A stretch of 7,322 nucleotides of DNA from Chloroflexota bacterium. GTDB taxonomy: Bacteria; Chloroflexota; UBA6077. Below the pieces are notes generated by a model. The model made no database searches. It saw only the letters and a list, made by a program, of their open reading frames with translations, and was not told the DNA's origin. The position numbers and the translations under genes were made by a program. Where the stretch lies: assembly GCA_021788565.1 (NCBI GenBank), contig JAJYKO010000258.1, forward strand, positions 1 to 7,322. Direction: 5' to 3'. Positions 6,312 through 7,322 of this stretch are shown in pieces (the first letter of the stretch is position 1; every line of letters starts with the position of its first letter).

Positions 6312-6971
6312 TCAGCCGGTTTCCGAGAACATCTTGGCGTAGTATTCGGTCTGAACTTGACTACCGTTGAGAAGGTGCTCGCTCATCAACTGGCCGGCCA
6401 GGTCCGCATCCTTCGCCTCTATGGCATCGACGATGCGGGCATACTCGTCGACCGGCTCTATCAGCCGCAAGGTTCGGGTCCACTTCTTCGGAAACTGGCT
6501 GTACAACTCCTCTATCCAGGAGATCAGCTTGGCAGACCCGCACTGAGAGTAAATGGTCGAGTGGAACACCCGATGCAAAGAGGGGAGATCCTCTTCGCGG
6601 CCATCGCGCGCGCACTCGTCGATCTGGGTGATCAGTCGTCGGAGTTTGGCCACGTCCTTCTTGGACAGCTTCGGGGTAGCGAGCTTCGCGGCATGCCCTT
6701 CCAGGAGGGAGCGTAGCATGAAGGACTCTTTCACCTGCTCGGCGGTGAGCCTGGCCACCATAGCGCCGCGATAGGGTACACGCTTGATGAACCCCTCAGC
6801 TTCGAGGCGAGAGAGAGCCTCGCGAATCGGTATGCGACTCACCCCCAACTGCTCGGCAAGCTGACTCTCCTTGAGGCGAGTACCAGGTGCAAGGTGGCCC
6901 GACAGGACTGCCTCCCGAATCCGGCGAGCAACCTGGTCGACGGTGGATCTCGGTCCCTCGATGCGGTCCAT
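6312..6971 (-). CDS. GntR-family transcriptional regulator, FCD (FadR/VanR-like) subfamily
   Basis: One-component regulator with an N-terminal winged helix and a C-terminal all-helical FCD ligand domain, typically sensing carboxylates. With the ATG at 6971 it has 219 residues, normal for the family. The DNA-binding part is clear: VARRIREAVLSGHLAPGTRLKESQLAEQLGVSRIPIREALSRLE (about 14-57 in total), then the wing GFIKRVPYRGAMVA (60-73). The FCD domain follows from about 80 to 215 with LHRVFH (132-137) and SEHL (197-200). Of the usual metal-ligand set, His137 and His199 are present, the usual Asp is His133, and a usual His position appears to be Tyr177. The frame stays open up to 7142, but a start there would place the predicted promoter inside the gene. 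A TTG at 6992 with GGGAGG 9 nt upstream is an alternative start. It likely regulates the divergent ThDP-enzyme gene and itself. Confidence 0.92.
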   Translation of the reverse strand: MDRIEGPRSTVDQVARRIREAVLSGHLAPGTRLKESQLAEQLGVSRIPIREALSRLEAEGFIKRVPYRGAMVARLTAEQVKESFMLRSLLEGHAAKLATPKLSKKDVAKLRRLITQIDECARDGREEDLPSLHRVFHSTIYSQCGSAKLISWIEELYSQFPKKWTRTLRLIEPVDEYARIVDAIEAKDADLAGQLMSEHLLNGSQVQTEYYAKMFSETG

Positions 6972-7062
6972 GAACTCCAAGTCGCTTGCCAATCTAGCTT
7001 GCCTCCCAAGATGCGGTCCCCAGCTGCCATTAGTAGACCCTGGCTGGCGAGTAGCAGCGGCC

Positions 7063-7090
7063 TTGACAAACCCACCGAGAGCATTATACT
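7063..7090 (+). promoter_or_regulatory. Sigma70-type promoter for the ThDP-enzyme gene
   Basis: TTGACA (7063-7068) is a perfect -35 hexamer, and TATACT (7085-7090) matches five of six -10 positions, with a 16-nt spacer. Transcription would start near 7097, giving a leader of about 100 nt before the ATG at 7199. It overlaps the opposing promoter on the minus strand. Confidence 0.7.
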
Positions 7091-7110
7091 CCAGCTTTGC
7101 ATATTGTATA
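7083..7110 (-). promoter_or_regulatory. Sigma70-type promoter for the GntR regulator gene
   Basis: On the minus strand, TATAAT (7088-7083) is a perfect -10. TATACA (7110-7105) at a 16-nt spacing matches four of six -35 positions. Transcription would start near 7076, downstream of the far ATG at 7142, which supports the shorter regulator start at 6971 (or 6992). Confidence 0.55.
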
Positions 7111-7114
7111 CACT
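7103..7114. promoter_or_regulatory. Candidate operator (TGTATACA palindrome)
   Basis: TGTATACA (7105-7112) is a perfect 8-bp palindrome, with one further matching pair at 7103/7114. It covers the -35 region of the minus-strand promoter and lies just after the predicted start of the plus-strand transcript. A GT-N2-AC core is compatible with GntR-type operators. Binding by the adjacent regulator is inference from position. Confidence 0.45.
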
Positions 7115-7198
7115 GCGTCACGCTGAGCACGCTTCTGAGCATGTCCTGATCCGGTCGGCTTGTTGACGTGCTGTCTCGTCTGAACTGAGGAGGACTTC

Positions 7199-7322
7199 AT
7201 GGCCACGGTCGTCGAGTTGATCTCCACCATGCTAAAGCGCGAAGGCATCCAGTATATCTTCGGGATACCAGGCGGGGGAGCGACCATCGACCTCCTGGAC
7301 GCCGCCGAGAAGGACGGTATCC
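7199..7322 (+). CDS. Thiamine-diphosphate-dependent enzyme, N-terminal fragment (3' end outside window)
   Basis: The visible 41 codons start at ATG 7199, preceded by a strong GAGGAGG (7187-7193) 5 nt upstream. The fragment matches the start of the ThDP-binding N-terminal domain found in acetolactate synthase, benzoylformate, phosphonopyruvate and sulfopyruvate decarboxylases: ELISTMLKREGIQYIFGIPG (6-25), then a Gly-rich turn and TIDLLDAAEKDGI. The catalytic Glu, expected about ten residues further on, is outside the window, as are the cofactor-binding motifs, so the reaction cannot be named. Its divergent pairing with the regulator and dehydrogenase suggests 2-oxoacid chemistry linked to that pair. 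Confidence 0.8.
   Translation, partial: MATVVELISTMLKREGIQYIFGIPGGGATIDLLDAAEKDGI

Noticed and set aside
6972..7142. N-terminal extension of the GntR regulator up to the ATG at 7142
   Set aside because: The extra 57 residues have no family counterpart and would overlap both predicted promoters and the palindrome. The start at 6971 gives a normal-length protein.

Overview
This window holds a carboxylate-uptake and 2-oxo/2-hydroxyacid metabolism locus from a moderately GC-rich bacterium. The solute-binding protein carries a lipobox and then a long Ala/Pro/Ser-rich linker, a style common in Chloroflexota and unlike the free periplasmic binding proteins of Proteobacteria. A stand-alone heptose-phosphate adenylyltransferase fits a deep-branching environmental lineage. 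The phylum assignment is inference and weak.

Left part (1-4489, all minus strand): a tripartite tricarboxylate transporter (TTT) operon, transcribed right to left as tctB, tctA copy 1, tctC, tctA copy 2. The second tctA runs off the left edge. The two TctA proteins are about 86% identical by hand count over 361 residues with no gaps. They share one visible TctB and one TctC. A perfect 16-bp hairpin sits between tctC and tctA copy 2.

Middle (4490-5237): a 247-bp divergent intergenic region with a long inverted repeat, followed on the plus strand by a stand-alone HldE/RfaE domain-II type adenylyltransferase. Its link to the transporter is unclear.

Right part (5255-7322): on the minus strand, a GntR/FCD regulator followed by a D-2-hydroxyacid dehydrogenase, probably co-transcribed. 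Divergent from them on the plus strand is the start of a thiamine-diphosphate enzyme (only 41 codons visible). The shared intergenic region has two overlapping sigma70-type promoters and an 8-bp palindrome placed so that one bound repressor could affect both.

A working model (inference): the TTT system imports an organic acid anion, the dehydrogenase and the ThDP enzyme convert 2-oxo/2-hydroxyacids, and the FCD regulator senses a carboxylate and controls at least the divergent pair. The substrate cannot be read from the sequence. No tRNA, rRNA, CRISPR array, IS element or transposase was seen.
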